A stretch of 64,000 bases of DNA, from the NCBI GenBank assembly GCA_002375765.1, contig DFMV01000040.1:1-64000 (forward strand), given 5' to 3'. A model generated the notes under the pieces. It searched no databases. It was not told the origin of the DNA and saw only the letters and a program-made list of their open reading frames with translations. Positions 1-8,586 of the stretch are shown here, in pieces. Numbering within the stretch: the first letter of the stretch is position 1; each line of letters starts with the position of its first letter. Position numbers and translations under genes: made by a program. The DNA is from Rhizobiales bacterium UBA3584. GTDB lineage: Bacteria; Pseudomonadota; Alphaproteobacteria; Rhizobiales; Devosiaceae.

Positions 1-56
1 TGAGGCGGGTCAATTCTCGGTGAAAATACCGGATCACTTCTCAGCAGAAATCAACA
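1..56. mobile_element. Terminus of an IS21-like insertion sequence (partial)
   Basis: Two related 18-bp units lie in tandem: TCAATTCTCGGTGAAAAT at 10-27 and TCACTTCTCAGCAGAAAT at 34-51, identical at 13 of 18 positions with a 24-bp period. The outer edge at 52-56 reads CAACA, so the reverse complement begins TGTTGATTT. Ends starting TGTTGATT with several internal transposase-binding repeats are known for IS21-family elements in rhizobia; this match is from memory. The body of the element would lie left of the window. It appears to have cut the apbE-like gene whose remnant starts at 57. Confidence 0.55.
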
Positions 57-191
57 TTGATGGCAATGGAGCGCGAGCGGGCGGTCGAAACGGCAAGAGC
101 TGCTGGCCTCGATGCCGCGCTTTTTCTGCACGATGGCCATAGAGTTCGTCCGGTGCTGACCGGGAGCTTTGCCGACCACGTTCTGGGCTGA
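57..191 (+). pseudogene. 3' remnant of apbE-like FAD:protein FMN transferase
   Basis: An open frame of 44 residues runs from the insertion-sequence edge to TGA at 189-191 with no start of its own. It begins LMAMERERAVETARAAGLDA and ends TGSFADHVLG. This resembles the C-terminus of ApbE proteins, where a conserved (D)A-L-x-T-A-L segment precedes a helix, a strand and a final glycine-phenylalanine segment. ApbE attaches FMN covalently to subunits of Na+-NQR, RNF and related flavoproteins. The nqrM-like gene starts nine bases later, and apbE and nqrM are often adjacent, which supports the assignment. The 5' part is missing or lies beyond the insertion. Confidence 0.5.
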
Positions 192-200
192 GGTGCCATT

Positions 201-368
201 ATGTTGATCCTTCTTACCTTTCTCAATTTCCTTTTGGCGTTTGGAGGTCTGGCATTGGGTGTTGTCGCCGGGCGGGCGCCCATTCAGGGCTCATGTGGGG
301 GGCTCGCTTGCATCAGAGGTGCTCAATGCGGAGCGTGCAGCCGAAAGAGCGAAGGGAAAACGCCATGA
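201..368 (+). CDS. nqrM: NqrM-like small Cys-rich membrane protein
   Basis: This 55-residue protein was too short for routine ORF calling. It has one N-terminal hydrophobic helix (about residues 2-25) followed by GRAPIQGSCGGLACIRGAQC and another Cys three residues later. NqrM (DUF539) proteins have this plan: a helix, then G-R-x-P-I-x-G-S-C-G-G-L and further cysteines, and they help place the Fe centre in Na+-translocating NADH:quinone reductase. No nqr structural genes are visible here, so the partner is either upstream or a different flavoprotein. Its stop overlaps the start of the CBS gene (ATGA), so the two are probably translationally coupled. Confidence 0.7.
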   Translation: MLILLTFLNFLLAFGGLALGVVAGRAPIQGSCGGLACIRGAQCGACSRKSEGKTP

Positions 369-766
369 GCAAGCGGATTTCAATTGCCCAGTTCATGGTT
401 ACCGATATCACAACCCTTACACCGGATATGGAAATCGGCCATGCAGCGCGAATACTGATGGACGAAGCTATTGCCGGTGCGCCGGTGGTGGACGCATCGG
501 GTGATCTCCTGGGCATTTTGACCAAGAAGGACTGCTTTACGGCCGCGCTCAACGCCGCCTATTACGTGCAGTGGGGCGGGACCGTCGAGCGCTACATGAC
601 TCGGAATCCTGAGACCCTGGACGCGGCCACCGATATCGTTTCGGCGGCCGAGCGGTTCATTGCTCGACCTTACCGAATGTTCCCAGTGCTGAACGAGGAT
701 ATGATGGTGGGAATACTGACCCGATCGGACCTTCTGCATGCTTTCCTCAATGCAGGGCCAGAATGA
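365..766 (+). CDS. CBS-domain protein
   Basis: The protein has 133 residues. The start at ATG 365 overlaps the nqrM-like stop; an upstream in-frame ATG at 293 lies inside nqrM and is rejected. It holds two CBS repeats: residues about 8-60 (AQFMVTDITTLTPD, then GAPVVDASGDLLGILTKKD) and about 75-130 (YMTRNPETLDAATD, then MFPVLNEDMMVGILTRSDL). Tandem CBS pairs bind adenine nucleotides and act as cytosolic energy or ionic sensors, alone or on partner proteins. There is no catalytic or DNA-binding domain. It converges with the antiporter gene on the other strand. The ligand cannot be told from the sequence. Confidence 0.9.
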   Translation: MSKRISIAQFMVTDITTLTPDMEIGHAARILMDEAIAGAPVVDASGDLLGILTKKDCFTAALNAAYYVQWGGTVERYMTRNPETLDAATDIVSAAERFIARPYRMFPVLNEDMMVGILTRSDLLHAFLNAGPE

Positions 767-857
767 GGCGAGCATCGATGCTTCGCTTCAGGGGCGCCGG
801 GCATATGGGGACATCCGCGTGGCTGGATTGAAACTCCACCATCGCCAAGCTGCGACG

Positions 858-2516
858 TCAGGCCTCAATCAGTTGTTTCACCGCATAATCTGCAGCGTCG
901 TCGAAGGGATGGAGGATGACGCTCGCCCCTCGGCTTATCAAATCGTCGGTTTCGGCAACGGTCTGCACGGAAAGGAATATCTTTCCCCGATATCCGCTCG
1001 ATTGAAGGCCGTGCAGCAGGGCCAGTTGAGGATCAGCCTCGGTCAGGGCGCCGCGCTCCCGAGGTACGGCACTTACGACGGCCCGAACATCGGCCAAATT
1101 GAGGTGGGCCAGGAAATCGGGATCTGTCGCATCCCCAAATTCCGCGTCGAACCCCATGCCGTGCCACTTTGTGACCGCTTCAGGATCGAAATCGATCCCC
1201 AGGACACGAAACCCTTGGTCTTTCAGGCGCGAGCCGATGCGACTTCCATAGCGGCCAAGACCGAAAATTATGAAATCGTGGCTTCCTTGATTGCCTTGCG
1301 CCGACGCCTCACCGGTCTCTCTGTAAGGGGTGCGTCGCTCAAAGATGCCAAGATAGGGCTCAAGAAACTGATAGAGCCGATGGGACCAGGTGATCATATA
1401 AACGGAGACTGCGATGGTCACCAGGCCGACAAGGGTCACCAGCCCCATCGCCTCTTCATTCACATGCCCGAGCGACATCCCCATTGCCATAAATATCAGG
1501 GAGAACTCGGAAATCTGAGCGACCGTCAGTCCGGCGAGAAAGCCCGTCCGTTTTCTATATCCCATCGCACCCATGATCGCGAGAACGATCATGGGATTGC
1601 CAACCAAGACAAAGACAGAAAGCACCAGGGCCGGCACAACCTGGTTGCCGAGGCTGCCAAGCGAAAGCGAGGCCCCCAAGTTGATGAAGAAGAATAGCAG
1701 CAGAAAGTCGCGCAGACTCGACAGGCGCGAGCTGATGGCATCCCGGTATCGGGTGGATGCGAGGGACATGCCTGCCAGCAGGCCACCCAGTTCCTTGCCG
1801 AGCCCGAAAGCGTCTGCCGTGGCTGCCATTCCGGCAGCCCAGCCAACGGCAAAGATCACCAGCAGCTCAGGAGAACGCGACATCAAATTGAGCAATGGTG
1901 TCGCAACGAAGCGGATGAACAGCACTACGAAGGCGACAAGACCTATGCCGCCGGCCAGGACTGTCACGACATCCAGAGGCGAGCCGGTCTCATCGCCTGC
2001 CTGTATGCCGATTGCCGAGAGAAGAACCATCGCGAGCACGACAAAAAGATCCTGCACGATAAGGAAGCCAAGCGCGATCTTGCCATGAAGCGCGCTGATC
2101 TCCTGCTTGTCGGACAGAAGCTTGACGATGATGATTGTAGAGGAAAAAGTCAGGGCGACGGCGATGTAAAGGCCGGGTAGCCAATCGATCCCCAACAACA
2201 GGCAGATCAGGAAGCCAAACAGCGCAGTAAAGGTAACCTGGCCAAGTCCAGTAGCCACAGCAACTTTGCCCAGGCTGCGGATCAGCGCGAGATCGAGCTT
2301 GAGCCCCACCAAAAAAAGCAGAACGGCAATTGAAATCTGACTCAGGGTTTCGATGAAGTCAGTTGAGGAGACGACCCCGAGTGCGTCGGGGCCTGCAAGG
2401 ACCCCCACCGCGATGAACGCAACAACAAGCGGCTGGCGAGCGAGGAGCCCCAAGAGGCCGAGCGCGGCGGCCATCAGCACCAATATCGCGATTTCATAAA
2501 AGATGCTGTCGGTCAT
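858..2516 (-). CDS. Kef-type (CPA2) cation:proton antiporter with TrkA-N domain
   Basis: The protein has 552 residues. About residues 1-385 form a Na+/H+ exchanger-type membrane domain with some 12 hydrophobic segments. The C-terminal part is cytosolic and starts with a Rossmann nucleotide-binding motif (DFIIFGLGRYGSRIGSRL, with the acidic GIDFDPEAV strand following), typical of the TrkA-N/RCK regulatory domain in KefB/KefC-like antiporters. The expected function is K+ (or Na+) efflux in exchange for protons, gated by NAD(H) or glutathione-type ligands. It is transcribed alone, converging on the CBS gene. Which cation is moved cannot be decided from the sequence. Confidence 0.9.
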   Translation of the reverse strand: MTDSIFYEIAILVLMAAALGLLGLLARQPLVVAFIAVGVLAGPDALGVVSSTDFIETLSQISIAVLLFLVGLKLDLALIRSLGKVAVATGLGQVTFTALFGFLICLLLGIDWLPGLYIAVALTFSSTIIIVKLLSDKQEISALHGKIALGFLIVQDLFVVLAMVLLSAIGIQAGDETGSPLDVVTVLAGGIGLVAFVVLFIRFVATPLLNLMSRSPELLVIFAVGWAAGMAATADAFGLGKELGGLLAGMSLASTRYRDAISSRLSSLRDFLLLFFFINLGASLSLGSLGNQVVPALVLSVFVLVGNPMIVLAIMGAMGYRKRTGFLAGLTVAQISEFSLIFMAMGMSLGHVNEEAMGLVTLVGLVTIAVSVYMITWSHRLYQFLEPYLGIFERRTPYRETGEASAQGNQGSHDFIIFGLGRYGSRIGSRLKDQGFRVLGIDFDPEAVTKWHGMGFDAEFGDATDPDFLAHLNLADVRAVVSAVPRERGALTEADPQLALLHGLQSSGYRGKIFLSVQTVAETDDLISRGASVILHPFDDAADYAVKQLIEA

Positions 2517-2591
2517 ACCTTACATCTATCGATGGCAGAGCACAGCTGGCAACAGGGTCATCGTGGTCAAGTACCATTCTCTATCATCGGG

Positions 2592-2632
2592 GGGGCTGGG
2601 GATTGGCGCTATGGTCCTCGGCCGCCAGCCCC
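2592..2632 (-). terminator. Hairpin downstream of the MFS gene
   Basis: GGGGCTGG at 2592-2599 pairs with CCAGCCCC at 2625-2632, about 7 bp beyond the MFS stop (2639-2641). No clear U-run follows on the minus strand, so it may be a weak or Rho-assisted terminator or an mRNA 3'-end stabiliser. Confidence 0.4.
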
Positions 2633-2638
2633 AGCCAT

Positions 2639-3913
2639 CTAAGCTGTTGCTTCCAAGATTGACGCTCTTCGTATCTTCAGCGCCTTTTGAAGGGCAAAGA
2701 AAGAGGTGCTGGCGGCAACGCAATATGCCACAAAGAAAGGAGCTTGCTGTGAAACGGGCGCGCCGGAGTCTATGAAGACGCCGACGATCCCTGGACCGAT
2801 CGCGGACGAGAGGACCATGGCGGACGTGACCATGGCCCGAATGCTTCCCAGATGTTTGGTGCCGTAAATTTCCGCCCAGAGGGCGTTCATGACGGTGCCG
2901 TTCGACCCGTTGGTCAGGCCGCTGAACAAAAAGAACGCCGGGATTGCCCAATAGGCCGAGGTCATCGAGATCATCACATACGCCAGCGCCGCCGGCAAAA
3001 GCAGGAAAGGCAGGAGGCGGTATGCGCCAAACTTGTCGGTCAGCCATCCGCTGGCGATCGATGAAAGGACCGAGCTGGCCGACATGACGGGAAAGAAGGC
3101 GGCAAAGGTGAGCAGGCCCCACCCCTTGTCTGCAACGAGGTTTGTCTGATGGAAAAATATGGCCGTTGAAATGGCGGGCATGGCCAGCAGCCCGATCAGG
3201 ATCGGCCAGAAGATGGGATCGGCAAAAACGTTCCTGCGTGTCCAGTTGCCGCCTGTATCCTCAGAGGTTGTCGCGTCGGGATTGTTGACGACGCGCCCCC
3301 TGCGTCCGCTGCCGGGTGCGTCCGAGAACAAATAGAAGATTGCCGGGGCCATCGCCAGCGCGAGCAATGCGGCAGCCATGAGCCAGACGTTGCGCCATCC
3401 GACGGCGGCTATGCCAAGGGCGACGAGTACAGGAAGCACGGCCTCGCCGGTGTTGAGACCAAGCTGTGCAATGGCCAGCGCCCGACCACGAAACCGGTTG
3501 AACCAGCGGCTCAAAGCGGTAGCGGCATTGTGTGTGAGCATGCCCTGGCCGAAGAAGCGCAATCCGAACAGCGCTATGGCCAGCACCAATACATTTTGCG
3601 CCAGGCTCATGGTCAGGCACATGAGCATTGCCCCGGCCGCCGCCCCTGCACCCAGAAGACGCGCAGGGATCTTGTCGGCAAGCGTGCCGGCCCAGATGAG
3701 CAGAACCGCCGAGCAAAGCGTCGCGCCAGTGTAGATCAGCCCGTATTGCCCCGAGGTGAGGGTAAATTCAGCTCGAATCGCAGCCCCGAAAAGAGCGATA
3801 AAGAGCGTCTGGCCCGCAAGTGACGAGAACATCGAAATGTAGCCGCCGGCGATCCAGCGGACTTGGTTGCGCGTCAGGTCACGCAAGGGGGGCGAGGGAG
3901 CTGTCAGGGACAT
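2639..3913 (-). CDS. Major facilitator superfamily permease
   Basis: The protein has 424 residues and about 12 predicted transmembrane segments in two halves joined by a polar loop near residues 200-225 (SGRRGRVVNNPDATTSEDTG). A typical MFS loop between helices 2 and 3 is visible (AGTLADKIPARLLGAGAAAG). Both ends are cytosolic. It is a single gene, divergent from the spermidine-synthase-like gene at 4081, with a hairpin after the stop. Substrate-specific motifs are not recognisable; uptake of an organic acid or an efflux function are both possible. Confidence 0.85.
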   Translation of the reverse strand: MSLTAPSPPLRDLTRNQVRWIAGGYISMFSSLAGQTLFIALFGAAIRAEFTLTSGQYGLIYTGATLCSAVLLIWAGTLADKIPARLLGAGAAAGAMLMCLTMSLAQNVLVLAIALFGLRFFGQGMLTHNAATALSRWFNRFRGRALAIAQLGLNTGEAVLPVLVALGIAAVGWRNVWLMAAALLALAMAPAIFYLFSDAPGSGRRGRVVNNPDATTSEDTGGNWTRRNVFADPIFWPILIGLLAMPAISTAIFFHQTNLVADKGWGLLTFAAFFPVMSASSVLSSIASGWLTDKFGAYRLLPFLLLPAALAYVMISMTSAYWAIPAFFLFSGLTNGSNGTVMNALWAEIYGTKHLGSIRAMVTSAMVLSSAIGPGIVGVFIDSGAPVSQQAPFFVAYCVAASTSFFALQKALKIRRASILEATA

Positions 3914-4080
3914 GGGAAGCTAGGCGTAACCGGAAGGTGAGCGGTCGGAAAGGAATCGGGCGACCATAACGGCCGAACGCCTGGGCGCGCAATGGCAACG
4001 TCCAGACTTTGCCGACAGACTTACAAACCCGGCAAATAACGGCCGATAGCAATTGCCCTTCGATCCGGTAAGGTGCGCTT

Positions 4081-4800
4081 ATGAGCAAACTGTTTGAAGA
4101 ACTCGACTATCGACCCACGCCCATTGGACCGATCAGCTTGCGAAGGCGCCGCGAGCTGGTGACCAACACCGATATCGTGGAGATCAAGCTCGGCGAAGAA
4201 CACCTGATGTCCAGTCTGTTCACTGCCTCCGAGATCGCCCTGGGGACATTGGGGGTTGCCGCAAGCAAGGGTGCCAGCCTCGATGTGGTCGTCGGCGGCC
4301 TTGGACTTGGATATACTGCACAGGCGGTGCTGGACGATCCCCGCATCAATGAGCTTCTGGTGGTGGAATTTCTCGTCCCGGTCATTGAGTGGCACGAGGA
4401 AGGACTGCTGCCGCTTGGGGCGCAGCTGAGCGCGGACAGGCGCTGCCGGTTCGTGGAGGGAGATTTCTTTGCGTTGGCCGGTCCAGGGAAAGGATTTGAT
4501 CTGCAGAGGCTGGGTCGCCGGTTCGACGCGATACTCGTCGACATCGATCACTCTCCCGATGCACTTCTGGACAGCCGCAGCACCAGCTTCTATCGCCCCG
4601 AGGGCCTTGCTGGTTTGGCGCGCCACCTAAAACCCGGTGGCATCTTTGGCCTCTGGTCCAATGACCGGCCGGATGCGCGGTTTACCGACAGGCTTTCGGA
4701 AGTGTTCTCGACTGCCTGGGCCGAACCCGTGACGTTCGACAACCCGCTGCAGGGCAACAGGGTAACGCAGACCATTTATCTGGCCCAAGCCTCGACTTGA
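4081..4800 (+). CDS. Spermidine-synthase-like class I methyltransferase-fold protein
   Basis: The protein has 239 residues. A Rossmann-type nucleotide-binding core is visible: VVVGGLGLGYTAQAVL (motif I, about residues 68-84), an acidic strand end (LLVVEFLVPVIEWH), then FDAILVDIDHSP and LKPGGIFGLWSNDRP near the C-terminus. This order is shared by spermidine synthases and SAM-dependent methyltransferases. The N-terminal tetramer-forming strands and the polyamine gate of true SpeE are not evident, so polyamine synthesis is uncertain. It is monocistronic, divergent from the MFS gene and convergent with the UspA gene. Confidence 0.75.
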   Translation: MSKLFEELDYRPTPIGPISLRRRRELVTNTDIVEIKLGEEHLMSSLFTASEIALGTLGVAASKGASLDVVVGGLGLGYTAQAVLDDPRINELLVVEFLVPVIEWHEEGLLPLGAQLSADRRCRFVEGDFFALAGPGKGFDLQRLGRRFDAILVDIDHSPDALLDSRSTSFYRPEGLAGLARHLKPGGIFGLWSNDRPDARFTDRLSEVFSTAWAEPVTFDNPLQGNRVTQTIYLAQAST

Positions 4801-4831
4801 GGATGTGCGAGGTCTGTCGAGCCGCAACCCA

Positions 4832-5683
4832 TCAGCGAAACAGCATGACCGGGATCAAGACCGAACGGATCATCTCGGTGGTCGTCGAGCCGATAATGAA
4901 GTTGCGGATACGCGAGTGGCCATAGGCACCCATCACGAGCAAGCCAATATCATGGGCCTTGACGTATTCCGAAATTACCTTCTCGGCTTCACCCGGGATC
5001 AGAGACGTCTCGGTCTGGAAACCGGCTTCCGTCAATTTTCGACTGGCACTTTCGAGCCGTGAGCGTGCCTGCTCGGTATCGGCTCCAGCCATGACCAGAT
5101 GGCACGGCGTTCCCGGAAAAAGTTTACCGTGTGCGATGTGTTCGACGGCTTTGTCGGCGCTTGAACCACCATCGTAAGCGATCATGAAGGCATTGACCGG
5201 ATTGAAGGCGCGGGACGCCACCATGACCGGCTTCTTGCTGACCCGAGCGACCCGCTCGAGGTTCGACCCCAGGTGCATCTTGGCGAAGTCTGCCGCCTCG
5301 CCGCGCTTGCCAAGAACGATGAGGTCGGCTTCGGCCTCGAGTTCCTTGAGGACTTCAACAACGTCCCCCCTTTGCAGCCGGGCTCTGGCCTCGATAACGC
5401 CCGCCGACAGGAGGTGTTGTACTCCCGCGTCGACGATCAGCTTGCCACGTTCCTGGGCCAGGCGCGCCTTTTGCGCATCGTGCTCGGCAAGTTCGTGCAG
5501 CAGATGGCTGCGAACGCCAAGTTCGAGGCTCCCGCTCCAGTCCATCGGCGTATCGCTCTGGCGTCGCCCAATGACGTGGACCACATCGACGCTAGCCCCC
5601 GTTTTCAGCGCGGCCCAGGCCGTGTGGTCGAGGACGCTCTTTGTGTAATCGGAGCCATCCAGCAGCGTTATGATCTTGGTCAT
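4832..5683 (-). CDS. Tandem universal stress protein (UspA)
   Basis: The protein has 283 residues with two Usp domains. The first (about 1-150) holds LIVLGKRGEAADF and GSNLERVARVSKKPVMV; the second (about 160-283) holds GLLVMGAYGHSRIRNFIIGS and then TTTEMIRSVLIPVML, the G-x2-G-x9-G-S/T ATP-binding signature. Such proteins bind ATP and support survival under stress, sometimes by modulating transporters. The start codon has a strong ribosome site (GGGAGGAA). It lies 11 bp after the sulP stop on the same strand, so the two are probably one operon, a common SulP-Usp pairing. Confidence 0.9.
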   Translation of the reverse strand: MTKIITLLDGSDYTKSVLDHTAWAALKTGASVDVVHVIGRRQSDTPMDWSGSLELGVRSHLLHELAEHDAQKARLAQERGKLIVDAGVQHLLSAGVIEARARLQRGDVVEVLKELEAEADLIVLGKRGEAADFAKMHLGSNLERVARVSKKPVMVASRAFNPVNAFMIAYDGGSSADKAVEHIAHGKLFPGTPCHLVMAGADTEQARSRLESASRKLTEAGFQTETSLIPGEAEKVISEYVKAHDIGLLVMGAYGHSRIRNFIIGSTTTEMIRSVLIPVMLFR

Positions 5684-5694
5684 GTGTTCCTCCC

Positions 5695-7179
5695 TTAGTG
5701 CCCCATCAGCTTTTCAAGAGCGCCCGGCTTGTCGTGGATTGCAAGTCTGTCGACGATGGTTTCACTGGCTTCGTTCATCCCCAGGATCTCAACTTCGGCC
5801 CCCTCCCTGCGGAATTTGAGGATAATCATATCAAGCGCCTGCACGCTCGAAATGTCCCAGATGTGGGAGCGGCCGACATCGATAGTGACCTTTTCAAGCA
5901 CTTCCTTGAAGTCAAACGCGCCTGTGAACTCTTCCGCCGAGGCAAAAAAGATCTGGCCCTCGACCACATACGTTCTGTGACGTCCATCCTCTGTCACCGT
6001 AGAAGTCACACGGAAGATCTGCGAGATCTTCCAGGCAAAGAAGACACCTGAGAGCATTACGCCCACAAGCACGCCGATGGCGAGGTTGTGGGTGTAAACC
6101 ACGGTCACGACCGTTGCGAGCATCACAATGGACGAACTCTTGGGATGCGTGGTGAGGTTCTTGATCGAGCTCCAGGAGAAAGTCCCGATCGAGACCATGA
6201 TCATGACCGCGACGAGGGCAGCCATGGGAATCTGGGTCACGAGATCATCGAGCACCAGCACCATGAACAACAGATAGACGCCCGCCAGAAAGCATGAGAG
6301 TCGGCCGCGACCTCCGGACTTCACATTGATCATCGACTGCCCAATCATTGCACAACCGGCCATGCCGCCAACAAATCCGGTGGCCGTGTTGGCAATGCCC
6401 TGACCAACACACTCCTGGTTCTTATCCGATTTGGTATCGGTAAGGTCGTCCACGATCTGGGCTGTCATCAGCGATTCCAGAAGCCCCACAACGGCAATCG
6501 CGGCCGAGTAGGGGAGAATGATCATCAGGGTTTCAAAGGTGAGCGGGATCTGGGGGATAAGGAAAACCGGCAGGGTATCGGGCAATGCCCCCATATCGCC
6601 GACCGTCCGCAAATCCATGCCCAAAGCCATGGCCAGCGCCGTCAATACCACGATGCAGACCAGTGGCGATGGAATGGCTTTGGTCACGTAAGGAAAGAGG
6701 TAAATGATGGCCAGCCCACCAGCGACCATGACGTAGGTCAGCCAGCTCACATTGGTCAATTCGGGCAATTGCGCCATGAAAATCAGAATGGCCAATGCGT
6801 TTACAAAGCCGGTCATCACAGAGCGGGAGACGAACCGCATGACAGCGCCCAGTTTTAGGAGTCCGGCGCCGATCTGAAGTAACCCTGCCAGGACGGTAGC
6901 AGCCAATAGATATTCAAGGCCGTGGTCGCGAACCAGCGTGACCATCAAGACGGCAGTGGCCGCGGTGGCCGCTGAAATCATGCCCGGACGTCCGCCGACG
7001 AAGGCGATAAGCACGGCGATGGAGAATGACGCATAGAGGCCGACCTTGGGGTCGACACCGGCGATAATGGAGAAAGCGATTGCTTCAGGAATGAGGGCCA
7101 GCGCTACGACGATGCCAGCAATGGCATCGCCGCGGATATTGCCGAACCACTCGCGCTTGTACGCGGTGATGAAGTTCAT
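5695..7179 (-). CDS. SulP-family anion transporter with STAS domain
   Basis: The protein has 494 residues. The N-terminal membrane domain (to about residue 390) begins with the SulP signature region: [20 protein letters not shown] then PKVGLYASF. The C-terminus (about 395-494) is a STAS domain ([21 protein letters not shown]), which is cytosolic and regulatory. SulP proteins carry sulfate, bicarbonate or dicarboxylates; the substrate is not evident here. It is first in a two-gene operon with uspA. Its leader carries a perfect palindrome at 7210-7224. Confidence 0.9.
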   Translation of the reverse strand: MNFITAYKREWFGNIRGDAIAGIVVALALIPEAIAFSIIAGVDPKVGLYASFSIAVLIAFVGGRPGMISAATAATAVLMVTLVRDHGLEYLLAATVLAGLLQIGAGLLKLGAVMRFVSRSVMTGFVNALAILIFMAQLPELTNVSWLTYVMVAGGLAIIYLFPYVTKAIPSPLVCIVVLTALAMALGMDLRTVGDMGALPDTLPVFLIPQIPLTFETLMIILPYSAAIAVVGLLESLMTAQIVDDLTDTKSDKNQECVGQGIANTATGFVGGMAGCAMIGQSMINVKSGGRGRLSCFLAGVYLLFMVLVLDDLVTQIPMAALVAVMIMVSIGTFSWSSIKNLTTHPKSSSIVMLATVVTVVYTHNLAIGVLVGVMLSGVFFAWKISQIFRVTSTVTEDGRHRTYVVEGQIFFASAEEFTGAFDFKEVLEKVTIDVGRSHIWDISSVQALDMIILKFRREGAEVEILGMNEASETIVDRLAIHDKPGALEKLMGH

Positions 7180-7527
7180 ATGAGGATAGTTTCCAACAGG
7201 CAGGCGACGGCGCCATTATGGCGCATTCAGGGGTCTGGGTGCTGGTTGCCGGGGGATAGGCGCCCGGAGAAGCCACTCAACGTTTCCGCCGAGTCCAATT
7301 TACGCCACATTCTTTGACGGCAAACGGCTCTCAATGCAAGTCATAGCAGCCATGAGCACAGCGAATAATTGCCAAAAAGTACATTCTAGTGCGTTAATGG
7401 CCCACCTTTCCGCGTTTCTTGATGCCCTGTCCGGCGCCGGTTGATAGTCGATCGCCCCGAAATCCAGCCGACGTCGTCATAGAACTGTCTTGTGGACCTT
7501 CTACTCGAAAGGGGGAAAGGATCACCC
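7180..7527. other. Intergenic region between sulP and the ABC operon (348 bp)
   Basis: This divergent region should hold the promoters of sulP (minus) and the ABC operon (plus). The one clear element is the palindrome GCGCCAT-t-ATGGCGC at 7210-7224, 31 bp upstream of the sulP start codon, which could be an operator or a leader hairpin. A ribosome site (GGGGGAAAGG, 7511-7520) serves the ATPase start at 7528. I see no convincing small gene and no confident -35/-10 pair. Confidence 0.5.
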
Positions 7528-8586
7528 ATGGCAAACGTCAATCTGCGCGGCGTGCGCAAGAAATTCGGCACGGTTTCCGTCGTCGATGGGGTCTCGATCG
7601 ACGTGGAGGATGGTGAGTTTATCGCATTGCTTGGGCCATCGGGGTGCGGGAAAACGACCTTGTTGCGCCTGATCGCCGGGCTGGAGCGCTCTGATGCCGG
7701 AGAGATCTCCATTGGTGGCAACATCGTTTCTTCAGCCAGCGACCACGTCGATCCCGAAGACCGCAATCTGGGCATGATGTTTCAATCCTATGCTCTGTGG
7801 CCAACAATGAGCGTTGCCGGCAATGTTGGTTTTGCGCTCAAGGCCGCCGGTCTCACACGTGAGGACCGGGACAGGCGTGTAAACGCTGCTCTCGAAAAAG
7901 TGGGAATGACGGCATTTGCGATGCGTCGTCCCAGCCAGCTATCGGGCGGGCAGCGGCAACGTACCGCTCTGGCCCGGTGTCTTGCGCTTGAGCCGCGCCT
8001 CTTGCTGCTCGATGAGCCATTGGCAAATCTCGATGCCCATTTGCGCCACGAGATGCAGACCGAGTTCCGGCGCATCCACCGCGAGACAGGTTCTACTTTC
8101 ATATTCGTGACCCACGATCAAAATGAAGCCATGGCGTTGGCTCAGCGTATCGCGGTGATGGACAAGGGCCGTCTCCAGCAGGTCGGCACCCCCGAAGAAC
8201 TTTATACCAGGCCGCAGACGGAAATGGTTGCAAGGTTCCTCGGCGGCGGGATGGTAGTGCCTGGCACCGTGACTCAATCCCACAATGGAGCCGCCCGCGC
8301 CCGCCTTGCGGGATACGATTTTTCGGCGCGCGGCGACGCCGCACCGGGCCCAGCACAAATCTGCCTGCGCCCGGAAACCATCGAAATCGGCAACACCAGC
8401 CGCTCCGGTGTCAGGGCGCGCGTCGTCGATATCGTCTATCGCGGAGGCAATTATCAGCACAAGCTCGTGCCCGAAGGCGTAGGTGCGACGATGTTCGATG
8501 CCAACAGCACCACGCCATTTCCACCCGGTTCGGACGTTTCGCTTCACATCCAGGACGCCTGGATCGTTCCGGGCGCGGCGTCATGA
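7528..8586 (+). CDS. ABC transporter ATP-binding protein (Fe3+/phosphonate/putrescine type)
   Basis: The protein has 352 residues. Walker A is GPSGCGKTT (about residue 39), the signature is LSGGQRQR, Walker B is LLLLDEPLANLD, and the switch histidine lies in FVTHDQNEA. The C-terminal part (about 240-352) is a TOBE domain. The start at 7528 is chosen because a purine-rich ribosome site lies 7 bp upstream; an in-frame start 36 bp earlier would bury it. It energises the permease at 10725 with the binding protein at 9743. The metallo-hydrolase gene between them starts in the overlapping ATGA at its end. Confidence 0.93.
   Translation: MANVNLRGVRKKFGTVSVVDGVSIDVEDGEFIALLGPSGCGKTTLLRLIAGLERSDAGEISIGGNIVSSASDHVDPEDRNLGMMFQSYALWPTMSVAGNVGFALKAAGLTREDRDRRVNAALEKVGMTAFAMRRPSQLSGGQRQRTALARCLALEPRLLLLDEPLANLDAHLRHEMQTEFRRIHRETGSTFIFVTHDQNEAMALAQRIAVMDKGRLQQVGTPEELYTRPQTEMVARFLGGGMVVPGTVTQSHNGAARARLAGYDFSARGDAAPGPAQICLRPETIEIGNTSRSGVRARVVDIVYRGGNYQHKLVPEGVGATMFDANSTTPFPPGSDVSLHIQDAWIVPGAAS

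Noticed and set aside
738..1697. A 319-codon open frame on the plus strand opposite the antiporter gene
   Set aside because: It is the antisense shadow of a clear Kef-type gene, with many rare or charged residues and no recognisable domain.
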